Source of the DNA: Leucosporidium creatinivorum
Lineage: Eukaryota; Basidiomycota; Microbotryomycetes; Leucosporidiales; Leucosporidiaceae
Direction: 5' to 3'
Length of the DNA stretch: 64,000 bases
NCBI GenBank assembly: GCA_001600635.1
Contig: BCKL01000042.1
Span: 1 to 64,000 of the forward strand
Positions 35,701 through 47,019 of the stretch are shown piece after piece; position 1 is the stretch's first letter; every line of letters begins with the position of its first letter. The notes beneath the pieces are model-generated. The model did not search any database. It was not told the origin of the DNA and saw only the letters and a list, made by a program, of their open reading frames with translations. Both the position numbers and the translations under genes were made by a program.

Positions 35701-36012
35701 CCGGGTTGATGCTCACCTCCCTCATGTCGTTGCACAGCCTCTCGTATCGTCCAGGTCTTCGTCGAGGCTGGACAGACCGTCACCGCCGGCACACCTCTCG
35801 TCATGGTCGAGGCGATGAAGACCGTAAGCGTGCTTCTACCGACCTTCTCGCACAAGACAGTATTCTGACAGTCTCTCTGCTCTCGCTCGCAGGAGCACGT
35901 CCTTCGCGCACCTCGAGATGGAGTCGTCGACCGAGTGATTGCCACGGTCGGCGAGCTTGTACCGGAGGGTAAGGTGCTGGTCAAGTTTGTCGAGGAGGAG
36001 GAGTCTGCGTAG
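32739..36012 (+). CDS. 3-methylcrotonyl-CoA carboxylase alpha (biotin carboxylase and carrier) subunit
   Basis: This subunit carboxylates biotin with ATP and bicarbonate and carries it to the beta subunit in mitochondrial leucine breakdown. The N-terminus [19 protein letters not shown] is a typical mitochondrial presequence. The biotin carboxylase domain begins [19 protein letters not shown] and continues with [15 protein letters not shown], the ATP-grasp glycine loop [40 protein letters not shown] and [14 protein letters not shown] Ser/Pro/Ala-rich linker follows. The carrier domain ends with [15 protein letters not shown], whose Lys is the biotin site (about 35815). There are about a dozen short introns; the start exon splices at 32898. 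Pyruvate and acetyl-CoA carboxylase are excluded because no transcarboxylase domain follows. Propionyl-CoA carboxylase alpha is an alternative. The beta subunit is not in the window. Confidence 0.88.
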
Positions 36013-36770
36013 TGTCATCCAATCGTTTTGTAACTAGTAAAGGCTGTACCGAGCTCATTGCAGTCGAGAAACAGGGAGCGAGCATGCTTTTCGGCGGTGA
36101 AGCTCGTCGGTCGCATTCGCTTGCTCTCGCTCTCTTCTCTACGTCAAGCCGTTTCCATCGAGCTCGATAGTATTGCGAGACATCGTGATACAGCAGACTG
36201 CCTGATCAGAAGCGAGACGTCCTCCTCGCAAGCGAAGGAGCGACCTCGGCGTTGGTCTCTACTCACGGGCTGCTCCTCAGCGGAGCGCGCCGAGTTCAAG
36301 ACCTCCGCTATCATCATCTGATAGTCTACCAGTCATCTCGAAGAGATGCTAGGAAGGAACACCAGCCTTGAGAGGCACCCGAGTTGGGCTAGGAGGAGCG
36401 GTTGATGGGCCGAGTAAGTATTCGTGGCTTCGGGGATTGCTAGCTTCCTGAGACTTCTGCGAGGCTCCTATATCTTCTTCTGCATGGAGGTGCGCGGTCC
36501 GATGTGTCCGATGGCGACAGCGGTGGGTTCGATAGCGGAGAGGCTGTCGCTCGGTCGTCGGCGAAGATCAGCTCAGCCCTCGTTCTCGCCGTCGGGGAGG
36601 GCTGAAGACTAGGAGTCTAACCGTCTTCTTTGGTCGGAGCGATGTCCGATTCTGGAGGGTGTAGATTACTTGGGGTCCTGCGAGATAAGGACCGGCTTAA
36701 GAGGAGCTGCCTCGGCGATGACCAGGCGAGATGCTTACGCTCGGCGTCTGCTCGTGCTCGCGCGCGTTCG
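36013..36770. other. Stretch between carboxylase gene and inverted-repeat arm A
   Basis: It holds the 3' flank of the carboxylase gene. On the minus strand, an intron-like sequence (GTAAGC donor near 36740, TATCTCGCAG acceptor near 36677) follows the exon-like block of arm A and could join it to a short open frame toward 36560. The evidence is weak; nothing else was recognised. Confidence 0.35.
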
Positions 36771-36779
36771 ACTTCTTCA

Positions 36780-39700
36780 GACTCGTTAGTTGAGCGTGTG
36801 TAGCGGGGAATGGAAGGTGGAGTGCCCAGCTCCGGCGTCTTGCCCGCCGCTTTCCTCCCACCGCGAGTTCGAAGTCTCAAGCGAGCGAGAGCTGTACAGG
36901 GTCAGCGAGAGCGGCACCGGCCGAGTCGAGTGGGATACACAACGTCGTCCAGCACCGCCCTACAAACCGACCGTTCCTGCTCAATCACTCGCTCCCTCGG
37001 CGCCCTCTTGCTCTCAATCTCGCCCTCGGCTGCCCATCGGTCGCTACAATCCGCTCCTTAGCGGCCCTCCTCCTCTACAGCGTTCTTCCTGAGGTCGGAA
37101 GCCAGCAGGTAACGGCCTGCGAGGCATCTTTGGGCGTTGTAGCTCGAGTGCTGGCCATCCACTTCTTTCGCCTCAGAACCGCCGCGTGCGGATGTTACCA
37201 TGAGCACGAGCAGAAACAGACATGTCGCTACACTACGGCGAGTGTACCCGAGTGAGCTCTAGTCATCATATGCAGGAGGGAGAGCGAGCACCGAGGTCAA
37301 ACTCGAGGCGAGAGAAGCTGCTGATGAGAGGCGCTTGAAACGCTGCTGTAGCGCGACCGTTTGAGGGTCTGCAGGGTGAAGTGCTCGGGTGCATGCTGCG
37401 TCGTGAAGAGAAGCCATCGCGAGCTGGCTGTGGGAAACGACGAGTCGCGGCCTTCGAGGCTGGTGTGGGCGGAGAGAAAGAAGCGAGAAGGGCGAGCAGC
37501 TCCCTTTTCTGTCGAGTTCGCAGAGGTGTCGAGGTGTACTTGAGCAGAACATTGCTCTCCCAAGTCACTCGCGTGTACTTGCTGATCGCTCAGCCCGAGC
37601 CGAGAGTTCTTCTGCTCGATTACAGTCGCTCTCAGACCAGCGCCGAGGGCTGCTCGCTCGCTGTCTCTCTTCGCCGCTGCTCTCTCGGTGAAGATGAGGG
37701 GAAACGGCTCGTTACAGCTCCACACATATATCTACTACCACGAGACTGAGTATCAGAAACGGAGCTGCTCTACAAGAGAGCAGCTCTTCCGCCTCGGTCG
37801 AGCTTGCTCCTCGAGAGAAGAGAAGCAGGCTCGCCTCGGCAGCTTCATCACAGGTTCAGCTCGGGTTCACATCAGCTATGCCGACAGCCTCGAGAGGTTA
37901 GTTGGAAAGCTCCCCAGCAACACAGAGTAGTCCGAATCGAGTTGAGCGGGGCGAAGTTGCCGAGTTCTGTCCTGGGACAACCTGACCTTCGCCGACCGCC
38001 TACCGCGAATTGCACTGAATCGAGAAGAGCCGACCTACGAGTAGAGGGAGAAGGCCGAAGCCTCCATCGACCTCTGCTGCACGAGCGACTCCCTCGCACA
38101 CCTCGGTGCACATCCCAATCTCCCATCGCCGAACTTCCTCCGCCGGCAGCCCCTTGCGCTCATCCTCCCTGCAACACGGTAGCCCTCCCCTCGCCAGCAT
38201 CCCTCATAGTCGGAACTGTACAGTCCCGTCATCGCGATACAGTGTCGCTCTCGCAAGGCCGCATTGCTGGGGAGCCTCTCCGAGAAGGAAGAGGCAGGGC
38301 GCGAGTCGTCTATCATTGAACCCCGCTCGTGGCAAGGACGGAGAGGGAAGCTCCGTCTGCGAACAGGGATCGCAGGTAATCGGACTGCAGCGAACTGGGG
38401 ACGAGGGATCTTTGGGCGGTCGCGTTTGGTCCTGTTGCGCGCGCAGGTAGCGCTGTAGGACGTTATCCGNCNAGGAGGGAGCGCTCGGNTCGACGGAAGA
38501 TGTTGTANGACNNTAGGAGAGTCATGTAGATGGTGGTGCACGCCCGCTCGCTGAAGCGTTGCCCGGCGAGAGCTGGCCTTAAACGTCTTGTTTGGAGGTG
38601 GAAAGACTCGGACCTTGACCCCGTCGTGAGGAGGGCNGTGTAGAGCTGTACAGCTTCTAAACAACTGCGAATGTAACGACGAATCGCGGTCTTGTGTGCT
38701 GGGCGATGAGGAAGCCTTTGACGAGCTGGTGAGGAGAAGGGAGAGCCGCTTGGGCGGAGCTCGAACGCTTTTCTGAGGCGAGAAGGAGAGGGGCCACCTT
38801 TGTAGGTCAAACGAGAGGGCTGTTGAAGGGGCGGGGGGTCAATTAGATGCATATGAATAGATTGGTACACTTGGCTAGCCCGCTGCTACACTACAAGATC
38901 AACGAGAGCCGCTCAAACCATCGCCGAACCCCTCCTTGCTTCGCAGGCAGCTGAGACAGATGCGAAGCTTTTGACGGGTGGTGACACAGCGTGGACAGAT
39001 TTGAGACGTTACAAGTACTGGCTGATCGAAGAAGGCGATCTTTGACTGCTGTGTCGAGTCATGAGAGGGCCCTTTCGCCTTCGCCGAACCTCGAAGCAGC
39101 TTTTCTTCTCCACGCACGCCTCACTCCGAGTCATGACAAGCAAGCAAGGTATTCGCTCCATCTCCTAAGACTCTTCAACCAAAGTAGTACCTCCTCAAAG
39201 CTTTCTCCAGGTCCTTCGACTGCTCGAGCGCAGCGTCGCACTCCTCGCCAACGCCGAACCACTTCCTCCTGGGGCGAAGCATTCCCTGCGCCCCCAGTTT
39301 CTTGCCGAACATCGCCATCACCCAGAGCACCCTATCGAGAGTATCGCTCGCCTCTCCCGCCGTCGTCTGCCCAGCAGGAACTTGCTCGTCCCATCCTCGA
39401 CCGAGCCTGCCACCAGGGATGGAGGTGTCGAGAGCAGTGACAGCACCCGGATGGTAACTCGTGCCGAGCATGGCTCCAAGGAAGCTGATTTGGGCCTCGC
39501 TAGAGGGCTGCTGGCGCCAGATAGCATCGGGTTGTAGGACGAGCAGCTCTCCCTCGGCGTTGCTGAACGAGTTGATGCGAGGAGAAGGGCTTTCCACGAC
39601 GAGTTCCGAGGTCGAAAGATCCAAGAGCTGAATGTTCTTGATCTGTTGCGCTCCGTTCGAAGCTTGAGTGTCGGTATCCCAGCTCGTCGCGCGCTCGAAG

Positions 39701-40430
39701 CGAGTCGCCGAGAAGGATTGAGGATCTGCGGGAGCTGTGTCAGGGCGGGCTGCACGAGACGGTTTGATACAGCGCTCACCTTCGGAGTCCTGCTTCAGCG
39801 AGATGTATCCGCCGCCGAAGAGCGAGAGACGCCATCCACCCCCGCCGTCGCCGGTCCAAGCGTGCAGGGAGAAATCCCGGATGTGGTGCTCTGGACGGTC
39901 GAGGTCCTGATGGTGTCGAACTTGGTCTTGACGGTAGTAGGCGTAGCGGCGGAAGACGAGGTGGAGCGAGAGAAGTCTATGAAGGTGCAGCAGAGCGACG
40001 GCGGCAGTCAGCTCAACGCCGAGAGCCCCTCGAATGCGCCGCTCGCTCGGACGAGGTACAGAAAGTCAAGGAATCTAGAGTACCTTTGATAGCAGCACTA
40101 GCTCCTCCGAGTAGCTTCAGTCCTTCAACAGCTCCTCCCCTCGACTTCGAGCTGAGCGTGCGACCCTTGTCGAGCTGCGATCCGATTTCAGCGAGACGGA
40201 GAGACGAGAGGCTGGTAGTCGTAGGGATGGAGAAGAAGCGCGAGGAGGTGCAGAGAGCTTTCGAAGATCCGAGCGAGCGTTTCAGAGCGAGCGAGGCGAG
40301 CATCGAAGCGACGAGCAAGATGTGGAAAGAGGGCAAGAGAGGTCGAGTCGCTCGCCTTGGGCCATTCTCGGAGTTGACCACGAGCGTTTCTGGACGGAGG
40401 GAGAGGGAGGTACAGATGTGAGCTGTAGCT
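36780..40430 (-). repeat. Inverted duplication, arm A
   Basis: This arm is the reverse complement of arm B at 58.8-62.4 kb. Identity is exact around 38.32-39.07 kb, high across the gene at 39.2-40.3 kb, and falls to roughly 70-80% in the outer part near 36.8-37.3 kb. It contains a gene copy, a shared open frame at 37297-37725 (minus) and N bases at 38470, 38472, 38489, 38508, 38512, 38513 and 38637. Relative to arm B it has an extra 7 bp near 39090. End points are approximate. Confidence 0.9.
39175..40303 (-). pseudogene. Arm A copy of duplicated gene, frame broken
   Basis: This is the counterpart of the intact gene at 58915-60044, with the same three-exon layout. It starts MLASLALKRSLGSSKAL and ends KALRRYYFG before TGA at 39175-39177. 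In the second exon, near 39892, one base is missing compared with copy B (GTCCAGAGC against GTCCACGAGC). After it the frame reaches TGA within about 35 codons, so the last exon is not read. The final exon is otherwise well kept: its first hundred residues equal copy B, and most differences cluster in the last fifty. The gene is either a young pseudogene or carries a sequence error. No family was recognised. Confidence 0.7.
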
Positions 40431-40883
40431 TAGACTCGCATACAAATCTTGTCCGCCTCGTTACTGGCAGAAGCAGCTCGGCGCCGCGAAAGGGGCAGGT
40501 TCGGCGCTCGGCGAACGCTTACTACAGTGGACTGATGAGCCTCCGCGGCTCTGCCAGTACCTAAATCGTAGAAATACTCTCTTGAGAGCACCTAGGCTGT
40601 TCGCCGACACTTCTGCACCTCACTAGACCGAGTAAAGCGCCAAGTCACGTGCGGAGGGACTTCAGGCGAGTGAGAGAAGGCTGCAGCTCAGCAGCGAATA
40701 AGGTCATATATCACTAGCGATCTCTGGGACTTACTGTTGCGCTGCCAGCCTACAGTTCCGCGCCTTTCGAGAGCTCGGCGCTCGAGGACTTGGACGCGCC
40801 TCGACTTCCCGCTCTCTCCCTCCTTCATATCTCGCTCTCAACCCGGCGTCGACTAGCAGCTGAGGCTCTGTACCTTAACAGAG
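40431..40883. promoter_or_regulatory. Upstream region of the kinesin gene
   Basis: These 450 bp lie between the divergent arm A gene copy and the kinesin start. No coding pattern was found. It lies just outside the inverted duplication and presumably carries the kinesin promoter. Confidence 0.35.
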
Positions 40884-43800
40884 ATGAGCGCACGGCCTAG
40901 CACGCCCAATACGCCTACAACTCGACGTACAGCCGGCTCGAGCGCATCATCACTCAACCCTCGCCTACCGCGCCAGGCTTCCAACCCGCTCTTAGCCGGC
41001 AACAATCGCACTTCCGGTACAATTCGCACTTCTACTAGTCCGGTAAAACAGCCCTCGAACGGCCGCTTAAGCCCTACAAAGCGATCCACTGCAGCTTCCA
41101 CCAGCAACAACACGCTCAAGAACGCCCTGTCGACCACTTCCCTCGCCTCTCAACGCTCCGTCAAAGCACCAGCTACCAAACCTCGACCTGCACGACACTC
41201 TTCCGACGACCCAGAGACGTCCGACTTCCCCGACGACGACGACGACAGCGCAGACGAGGAGCAAGGGGAGGCGGAGCGAGAAGTGCCAACGAGGAAGGCC
41301 GGCTTCGGGCTTCCTCCGCCACCGAAATCGCCGAGGAAGGTGCAGGATAGTACGAGGAGCTTGGTACAGCTCGGGGAGAATGGCGAGGAGGATGAAGAGG
41401 CTTCAGATGGCAAGGCGGTGAACGTCGTCGTTTGTTTGAGGTGAGCGGAGGCTTGCGATGAGGCGCTGGACATGGTGCAGGCAGCTAAGTACCTTCTATA
41501 TACTCTTACAGGGTCCGGCCGACGCGCTACGCCCCCGCTCAACCCATCTACAAGTTCCTCGACGAATCGACTCCCCCTTCCCTCGCGTTCGCGCCGACCC
41601 ACCCTGTCATCGTCAAACGCGGCGCCATGACTTCCAAATCCACTTCGGACGAATACGACTTCACCTTTGACGCGCTGCACCTCCCTCCCAAGCCGACCGA
41701 GGTGCTCTACGACGCCAAGATTCGGCCGGTCGTAAGGGCGGCGATGAGGGGTTTTAATGGTACCGTCTTTGCGTGAGTCGGTGCTTCTTCCACGCTGTCC
41801 CGTCCTCCTTTCTCCCCAGCGACGAAGCTAGACGCCCCGAGGCTGACCTGATCTCGGCCGAACAGCTACGGTCAAACCGCCTCGGGAAAGACTCACACCA
41901 TGATGGGCGCGCCCAACGAGCCTGGAGTAATCCCTCTCGCCGTCGACGAGCTCTTCTCGTACATCCACGACGTGAGTCCCCTCTTGAGGCGTCGAGCTGC
42001 CAGCGCCGAGCTGACCTTTCGTCCGTCTTCCTCCCGATGCTCCACCACCAACAGCAAGGAACCACCCGCGACTTCTCCCTTCGCGTCTCCTTCCTCGAGA
42101 TCTACAACGAGTCGATCCGCGACCTCCTCGTCGCACCCAGCACCTCCCGCACTGGCGCCGCTCCCAAGAGCCTCGATGTCGTCGGCGATGATGGTCACAT
42201 CAAAGGATTGTCGGAGCTGCCGGTTAGCATGCCTTCGGAGGTGCTTGCTTTGCTGGCGGAGGGCGATCAGAGGAGGAGGACGGGAGCGACGGATTGGAAC
42301 GAGAGGAGTTCGCGCTCGCATTCGGTGTTTGTCGTGGTAAGTACTCGAGCTGAGGTCGAGGACGCGAGTAAGATGCTGACCATCCCTTGTTCTGCTTCAG
42401 ACCATCGAGTCGCTCAGCAAGGGACCCGACTGCACCGCTAGGACCTCCCGCCTTGTAAGCTCTCGCCTTCGCCGAACTCGAGTCGCAGCCTACTGATCTC
42501 GCTGCCTCACCTCTGCAGAGCCTCATTGATCTCGCCGGGTCGGAAGCTGCCACTGGACAAGAAGAGCGTCGTCAAGAAGGAAAGTTCATCAACAAGTCGT
42601 CAGTCTCTTCCCTCTCCTCTCCTTCTCGCTCCCCAGCTCACCTTCCTCTCCTAACAGCCTTCTCACCCTCTCCACCGTCATCGGCAAGCTCTCCGAGCCT
42701 CGCACCTCCTCTGCACCAATCCACATCCCCTACCGCGACTCCAAGCTCACTCGTTACCTCCAACCGGCGTTGTCGGGCAAATCGCGCGTGGCCGTCATCT
42801 GCACCATCTCGCCGGACGAGCAGCAGGCGACGGAGACGTTGAGTACGCTCAAATTTGCGAGAAGGGCGGGTCGGGTCGTTACGAAGGCGGAGAGGGGAGT
42901 GGTGAGTTCCTTGTCTCGTTCGCTCGTCGGAACGAGAGCTGATCGTTTCGCTATTGCAGCTCGTCACGGATGCCATGCTTCTTCGTCAATACGAAGCGCA
43001 AGTTGCCCTCCTTCAGGCGCAGATCTCGCAGCGCGAGGAGGAGGGAGAGGAAGGTCTCGACGGAGAAGAACTTACGAGGCAGCTCGGCGAAGCGGCGGCC
43101 AAAGCTGATGAAGCGGAGAGGAGGGGCAAGGAGGTGAGTTGGGATCTTTCGTCAGAGTTGAGCGCGCGCATTTGCTGACCTTTCTCTACCCACAGGCCGA
43201 AGCCGCCCTCGCCCTTAAGGAAGCCGAACTCGCGAGCCTCCGCTCCCAACTCGAACACGCCAAATCCTTCATCCTCACGGGCCCAACTCTCGAAGCCAAT
43301 GCCCGTCGCGCCTCGCTCGGCTTCGGCGGAGGAGGGGGAGAAGGAGCCGAGCCGATGTCCCTCTTGAGTCCGACGAGGGGCAAGAGGATCGCGAGCGATG
43401 TTAGTGGGCTGGGGCTGGGCACGCCGAGGAGTGGGGCGCTTAGGGATAGGTTGATGAGGGTGGCGAGTAGCTCGAGGGCTGACTGGAGTAGTCCCAAGGT
43501 CGGGACGTTGGAGAAGGTTCGTCCTGATCTGGCCTCGTCTTGGAAACCTTGCGCTGACCCGGCCTTCGCCGCCCACAGGAGGCCGACCTCGAACGCCAAC
43601 TCGAAGCCGCCATCGCCAAGCTCACGGCGCTCCAATCGCTCGAGACCGAAGTCGCTTCCCTCCGCTCGCAAGTCTCCGAGCTTCAGCAAGCCACCACGCT
43701 CGCTCAAGTGGATGCCGAGAAGAGCGCTCAGGCCAGCTCGGACAGGAGGGAGAGGGTGCGGGTGCTGGAGGAGGAACTGGCGGAGGCGAAAGAGCGAGGA

Positions 43801-45539
43801 GAGAGGGCTGCTGCGGTGGAGAGCGAGCTGAAGGAGGCGAGGAGGAGAATGGAGGAGATGGAGGAGGCGAGCGCAAAGCTGAGCGAGGGGGAGAAGCAGC
43901 AGCTCGCTCTGGTCGAGGAGCTGGGGACGAAAATGGCGGCACTGGAGGAGGAGCGCGCTACTCTCGTCAAGAACCAACAGGACGACTCGACCACGCTGCA
44001 GGCTCAGCTGGCCGATCTCCGTCAAGCCCTCTCGGCAGCCCAGGAGGAGACCCGCTCGAAAGCCGACGAGCTCGCCGGCAAGGAGGACGAACGCCAACAA
44101 CTCAAACGCCAAGCTCAGCAGGCGCAACGTGATCTCGCCGCCAAGGAAGCTCTCCTCGCCGCCGACTCTTCTTCTCGCGACGCCACCATCGCCTCCCTTC
44201 AGCAAGAGATCGAACGCCTCAAGCAGGAGCGCGATGAGCTCGTCGCGTCCTTCGAACGTTCCCTCGCTTCGACCAAGCAGGAACTCGCCGCCGTACTCGC
44301 AACGAGGGACACGATGATTCGCAAGGCCGAGGACGAGGCAGCCGCCGCCGTTGTTGAGCGCGATCTCGCACTCAAGGGTCAGACGGAGGCTCAGGCTCGC
44401 ATTGGCGAGGTGGAGGAGCTCTCGCGTCTCGAGCAGGAGCGACACGACGTTGCTCAGCAGCTGATGGAGCGGGAGAAAGGTGCGGCTCTGTCGGCACTCG
44501 AGGCCGAGATCAAGAAGCTGGAAGCGGACGCCGAGGCCAGGGAGGCCAAGCTTGCACACCTCCAACGACTCGCCGACGCACAAGCCAAGCAGGAACAAGA
44601 CCAGGCCAACTACGTCTCCAACCAGCGCGCCGGCACCGACGCCCTTCAAGCGCGACTCGAGACCCTTCGCGGCCGTCAGACGCCTACCAATCTTTCCTCC
44701 TCCACTTCCCTTCGCTCCTCCCGCGGCTCCTCAGTCCGCCTCTCCGCCGGGCAAGATCTCGAGATGGTCTCCGAGCTCCAGGAGAGGAATGGGGAGCTCG
44801 TCCTTCGCGTGCAGGATCTGGAGAAGCAGCTCGCCGACGCGCTGGCGGGCAGGTCGGGCACGCCGGCGGTCAAGGGTTATGGCGCCGGTTTGAGAAGGGT
44901 GGGAAGTGTCGACACGGCCAAGGTCGGCTTGGGATTGAAGGAGAAGTCGGAGATGGAGGAGCAGAAGAGGAAGCTCGAGGAGGCGCAGGCTTCGGCGCAG
45001 ACTTATGAGAGGGTGAGCCGTGGCTCGATTGCTTTGGAGGCTCTCGCTGACCAACTACACTGCCACAGAAATTCCTCGCCGCCCAACGCCTTCTCGACAA
45101 GCTCGCTGCCGGCTCGTCCTCCACCGCCGAGAAGCACAGCGACTCGCTGCACGCCTCTCGCCCTTCGCTCTCCGAGCTCAACCTCCCCATCGAGTCGACT
45201 CAGCGTCGCCCCCCTCCCATCTCGCGCCACGGCTCCTCCTCCACCACTCCCATCCCCGCCTCTCCAACTCCCGGCACTCCCACTCGCCCAACCCATACTC
45301 CTCAAGGCTCCTACTCCAAGAACCAGCCTCCTCCTCTCCCTTACTCGCCGCATAATACCGAGAAGGTCCGCAAGACGAGGAGGATCACCACGGCGCATGA
45401 CATTGAGAGGTTGAAGGAAGTCAACGCAGTGGACAAGGCGAGGAAGATGTTCGACTCGCCAGGAGGGGGGTCGAGTAGTGGTGGGGCGAGGGTCGAGAGG
45501 GAGAGGTCGACGAGGGGGAAGAAGGAGAGCTGGGAGTAG
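40884..45539 (+). CDS. Kinesin-7-type motor protein (CENP-E/KipA-like)
   Basis: This is a plus-end-directed microtubule motor with an N-terminal catalytic domain. A Ser/Thr/Pro-rich disordered head of about 185 residues, with an Asp run, precedes the motor, which starts VNVVVCLRVRPTRYAP. The P-loop is YGQTASGKTHTMMG (about 41870), with the Ala typical of CENP-E-like motors. Switch I is NERSSRSHSVF (about 42300) and switch II LIDLAGSEAATG (about 42530). HIPYRDSKLTRYLQPALSG and LSTLKFARRAGRV close the motor. A coiled coil of about 600 residues, rich in Glu, Ala, Leu and Lys, follows (43.2-45.0 kb). A basic Ser/Pro tail ends at TAG 45537-45539. There are about nine short introns and about 1,370 residues by estimate. 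Fungal relatives carry polarity factors along microtubules; the exact kinesin-7 subgroup is inferred. Confidence 0.9.
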
Positions 45540-45725
45540 TAGTGATGAGCATCTCGGTTCTCGTTTAGTGACGTTCGTTTTCCCCTCTCTTTCGCCTTTC
45601 GCATCTCTCACCACTACACTCGTTCACTTATGTCTGTCTGTCGATTTACAAAGTTTTGCAAAAGAACGCCCAATCCGTATTCGTACACTACGTCGTCTCT
45701 TACAGCGGAAGCGAAAGAGCGCCGA

Positions 45726-46909
45726 CTAAGCCTGCGCTTCCTCCTCCTCCTCGCCGTCATCCCACCACTCGAGCACACCAGTTCCCGACTCGGTCATCGA
45801 GCACTGTGGGAGGAAGAAGGGATCAGCGCTATCGTGGGCTCATCAGCCGTCCTCAAACTCACCACCAGCCTATACGGCGGCCTTCCCTTCGTCGCCGGTG
45901 TCGGCGCCTGAGGCGCTCCTCCATCCGCCCCGGGTGCAGGAGCCGGCGGTGGCGCCTTCCCCTGCGTAGGGTTCGCATCGTCCCAATGTTCCTCCTCCAC
46001 GCGAATCCGGATCCAATCCCTCCGCTCAATGTAGAGCCGAGTATCGGGGTCGGCGCCGCGAAGCTCTTCTTCCGAGGGACGGACTTCGGGCGCTGGGTCG
46101 GGAGGGACGACCCAGAAGAAGGCGCGACGTTGTGGGTCGCTGTTGAGGGAGATGGGTCAGCTTTGAGAAGTGTGGGAGAGCAACAGGACGAGCTCACAAA
46201 GCCGAGTACTCGGGGAGGAGTGATGGAGGGATGAGGATGTCGTCGAAGAAGCCCACCGAGACTGTGTGAGGTACGTGTGAGCTTCGTCAAGCTCGTGAGA
46301 AGCGTTCGAACTTACCAGTGATGCCCTGCTCGCTCTGCGACTGCACCTTGCCGACGAAAGCCTCGCCGATGTAGGGGCGGAAGATGATCAAACGGAACTC
46401 GGCTGTGGAGCAAGGGAGGATCAGCAATGGGTCCCAAGTGAAGTAGTAACCCGATAAGCTGACTTTTGTAGTAGTAGCAGCCGTCTCCGTACAGGACAGC
46501 GCCTTCGGACGCGTCGAGGATATCGAGCAACGAGATGCAGAGGCCGACGTCGGGGATGATCTGAGGTGAAGGGGCGGGACAACGAGATCAGTACGTATAC
46601 TCTCCGCAGATCTATGACACCCTACAGCCCCTACAGCGCGCCAGAGCAGCGCCAACAACGCTCGCTCCCTCGCTGCAGCTGCCTCCTCGACGCTGTAGCT
46701 CTGCAGAAATACCTCACTCACCTTGTTGGCATACCTCCTATGAATCTCCTCCCTCAGCGCTGCCACCGGATCCTTGCCAAAGTCCTGCGCCTGCACTCGA
46801 ATCGTGTCCTAACAACGCGGGTTTTTGAGACGAGCGAAGCAGGCCGTCAGTTGAGGTACAGGAAGCTGTAGGTTAATGCGCGCACCTTTTGTATGCAGAA
46901 AGTGAACAT
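45726..46909 (-). CDS. RPC25: DNA-directed RNA polymerase III subunit RPC25 (Rpc8)
   Basis: This is the stalk subunit of RNA polymerase III, paralogous to Rpb7 of Pol II, needed for initiation on tRNA and 5S genes. Six or more exons encode MFTFCIQK, then DTIRVQAQDFGKDPVAAL, RRYANK, IIPDVGLCISLLDILDAS, AEFRLIIFRPYIGEAFVGK and, in the OB-fold part, SVGFFDDILIPPS. The last two follow the human and yeast sequences closely. A Pro/Ala-rich loop and RPPYRLV precede a final exon, spliced at GTGAGT near 45860, that ends VLEWWDDGEEEEEAQA; the W-W pair before an acidic tail matches the family's end. The start shares a 110-bp gap with the divergent seven-TM gene. Confidence 0.9.
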
Positions 46910-47019
46910 GGTGGTCCTCGTGGTGCTGAGAGTCGGAAACGAGCGAGAAGAGCGGAGGGAAAGGGGAGGAGAGCGAGCTGGGAGCTGCGAAGGGTCGAGG
47001 AAGTGAGAGGAGCTGCTGC
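46910..47019. promoter_or_regulatory. Very short shared promoter, RPC25 and seven-TM gene
   Basis: Only 110 bp separate the two divergent start codons, if the start at 47020 is right. It is CT/GA-rich with no TATA box seen. Such a gap implies a shared control region. Confidence 0.35.

Noticed and set aside
38463-38870. ORF of 135 codons in arm A, identical in arm B at 60342-60749
   Set aside because: It crosses several N bases, is identical only because the block is identical, overlaps another open frame, and shows no known domain.
43186-44649. Minus-strand ORF of 487 codons inside the kinesin gene
   Set aside because: It is the antisense shadow of the coiled coil; its Leu-rich composition is what Glu/Lys/Gln codons give in reverse.
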